Source of the DNA: Pseudomonadota bacterium
GTDB lineage: Bacteria; Pseudomonadota; Alphaproteobacteria; Rhodospirillales; 2-02-FULL-58-16
DNA: 13,060 nt
Direction of reading: 5' to 3'
Assembly (NCBI GenBank): GCA_022567015.1
Contig: JADFHR010000070.1
Span: forward strand, 1-13,060
Shown: in pieces, positions 12,350 to 13,060 of the stretch
Numbering within the stretch: the stretch's first letter is position 1
Layout of the letters: each line of letters starts with the position of its first letter
Program-made: the position numbers and the translations under genes
Notes under the pieces: model-generated
The model's input: only the letters and a program-made list of their open reading frames with translations
What the model was told of the DNA's origin: nothing
Database searches by the model: none

Positions 12350-12904
12350 ATGCCCACGCTTATTGCCGGCCTTTTCACCGCGGTCCTGCTGTTGTCGCCC
12401 TTCGGCGCGGCGGCGGGCCAGGATGATGCCCGCCTGGATCAGTTGTTCGCCCGCCTCAAGGCCGCGCCCAGCGCCCGCGAAGCGCACGCCATCGAGCAGA
12501 CCATCTGGCGCCTGTGGAGCCACGCCGGCATAAAAAAGGTCGACGCGGAGATGGCGGCGGGCGCCCTGGCCATGGCCGTCGGCGAATACAAGGCCGCGTT
12601 CAGGTCCTTCGACACCGTGGTCAGGATGGCGCCCGATTTCGCCGAAGGCTGGAACAAGCGGGCCACGGTGGAATATCTCCAGGGCGACTTCGAGGCCTCG
12701 GTCGGCGATATCGAGCGCACCCTGGCCCTCGAGCCCCGTCAGTTCGGGGCGCTGTCGGGACTGGGGCTCATCTATCTCGCCATCGGCAAGGAGCGGGCGG
12801 CCATCCGGGTGTTCGAAGGCGCGCTGGCGATCCATCCTCACCTGCCCGGCGCCAGGGCGCGCATCGAGCGCCTTCGCCGCAAGCTGGAAGGCGAGGAAAT
12901 CTGA
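12350..12904 (+). CDS. Exported tetratricopeptide-repeat protein
   Basis: The protein has 184 residues. A hydrophobic N-terminus (LIAGLFTAVLLLSPFGAAA) looks like a signal peptide with cleavage near residue 22, although the usual basic residues before it are missing; an in-frame stop 6 nt upstream rules out a longer start. After a helical segment (about 27-60) come three TPR units: about 64-97, 98-131 (AEGWNKRATVEYLQGDFEASVGDIERTLALEPR) and 132-165 (FGALSGLGLIYLAIGKERAAIRVFEGALAIHPHL). TPRs are helical hairpins that bind partner proteins, so the product is probably a periplasmic scaffold or chaperone-like factor. The partner cannot be told from sequence. The EGWNKRATV and EPRQFGALSGLGLI blocks look strongly conserved and recall a widespread alphaproteobacterial family of unknown function. 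It is divergent from leuA. Confidence 0.82.
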   Translation: MPTLIAGLFTAVLLLSPFGAAAGQDDARLDQLFARLKAAPSAREAHAIEQTIWRLWSHAGIKKVDAEMAAGALAMAVGEYKAAFRSFDTVVRMAPDFAEGWNKRATVEYLQGDFEASVGDIERTLALEPRQFGALSGLGLIYLAIGKERAAIRVFEGALAIHPHLPGARARIERLRRKLEGEEI

Positions 12905-12966
12905 AGCGCCATGCGCCGCTCGACATCCCTCTGATACCAAGGGGCGCTGATCATGACCCGACGAGC

Positions 12967-13060
12967 CGGCTTACCAAGGTTTTCGGCCCTAAGCGTGCGC
13001 TGTGGCGATGCGGGGCATCGCGAAGCGTGCGCGACGCCGTCCGAAAGCCTTGGTAAGCCG
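12967..13060. repeat. 94-bp element with 20-bp inverted ends
   Basis: CGGCTTACCAAGGTTTTCGG (12967-12986) and the last 20 bases of the window (13041-13060) are inverted copies matching at 19/20 positions. Between them are a direct repeat AAGCGTGCGC (12991-13000 and 13023-13032) and a central hairpin GCGATGC-GGG-GCATCGC (13005-13021). The nested symmetry suggests a small palindromic mobile or repeat element, or a large RNA hairpin after the TPR gene. The right arm may continue past the window. Confidence 0.6.

Noticed and set aside
12514..13056. Plus-strand frame overlapping the TPR gene and the terminal repeat
   Set aside because: It is an out-of-frame shadow of the TPR gene, rich in R and G, and it runs through the inverted-repeat element.

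Overview
The window looks like chromosomal DNA of a high-GC alphaproteobacterium, most likely a Rhodospirillales-type organism. That is an inference from GC-rich codon use, the gene order leuA - mreB - mreC - mreD - mrdA (PBP2) - rodA, and a TPR protein of alphaproteobacterial style. No taxonomic marker was searched.

The window has two parts. Positions 1 to about 4420 are accessory DNA. They begin with a 5'-incomplete outer-membrane porin-like gene that runs without a gap into a 5'-truncated N6-adenine DNA methylase (HsdM-like). A translationally coupled single-TRD specificity subunit (HsdS-like) follows. These restriction-modification genes are visibly lower in GC than the rest. Next comes a complete IS110-superfamily element with the IS1111-type layout: transposase at 2086-3111, subterminal inverted repeats near 2001-2032 and 3355-3384, and a structured 3' non-coding segment where a guide RNA would be expected. 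After it, on the minus strand, is a toxin-antitoxin pair of a BrnT toxin and an HTH antitoxin. Its promoter is overlaid by two copies of the palindrome TACGGG-N3-CCCGTA.

The accessory part ends at a minus-strand tRNA-Lys(CUU) gene (4422-4497). From there to about 12 kb is a conserved housekeeping block, all on the minus strand. leuA (leucine biosynthesis) is transcribed first, from a long, highly structured leader. It is followed by mreB, mreC, mreD, mrdA and rodA, the elongasome that drives rod-shaped wall growth: MreB filaments, the MreC/MreD bridge, and the PBP2/RodA transpeptidase-glycosyltransferase pair. The genes from mreC to rodA are almost contiguous (gaps of 1 to 14 nt), so they probably form one transcript. 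mreB is separated from mreC by 62 nt containing a weak terminator-like hairpin.

Divergent from leuA on the plus strand is a small exported TPR protein (12350-12904). The window ends in a 94-bp element with 20-bp inverted termini.

The points most worth following up are the guide-RNA-like region and RBS-masking hairpin of the IS1111-type element, the paired operators and apparently leaderless promoter of the BrnT module, the leuA leader with a terminator-like attenuator, and the terminal inverted-repeat element.
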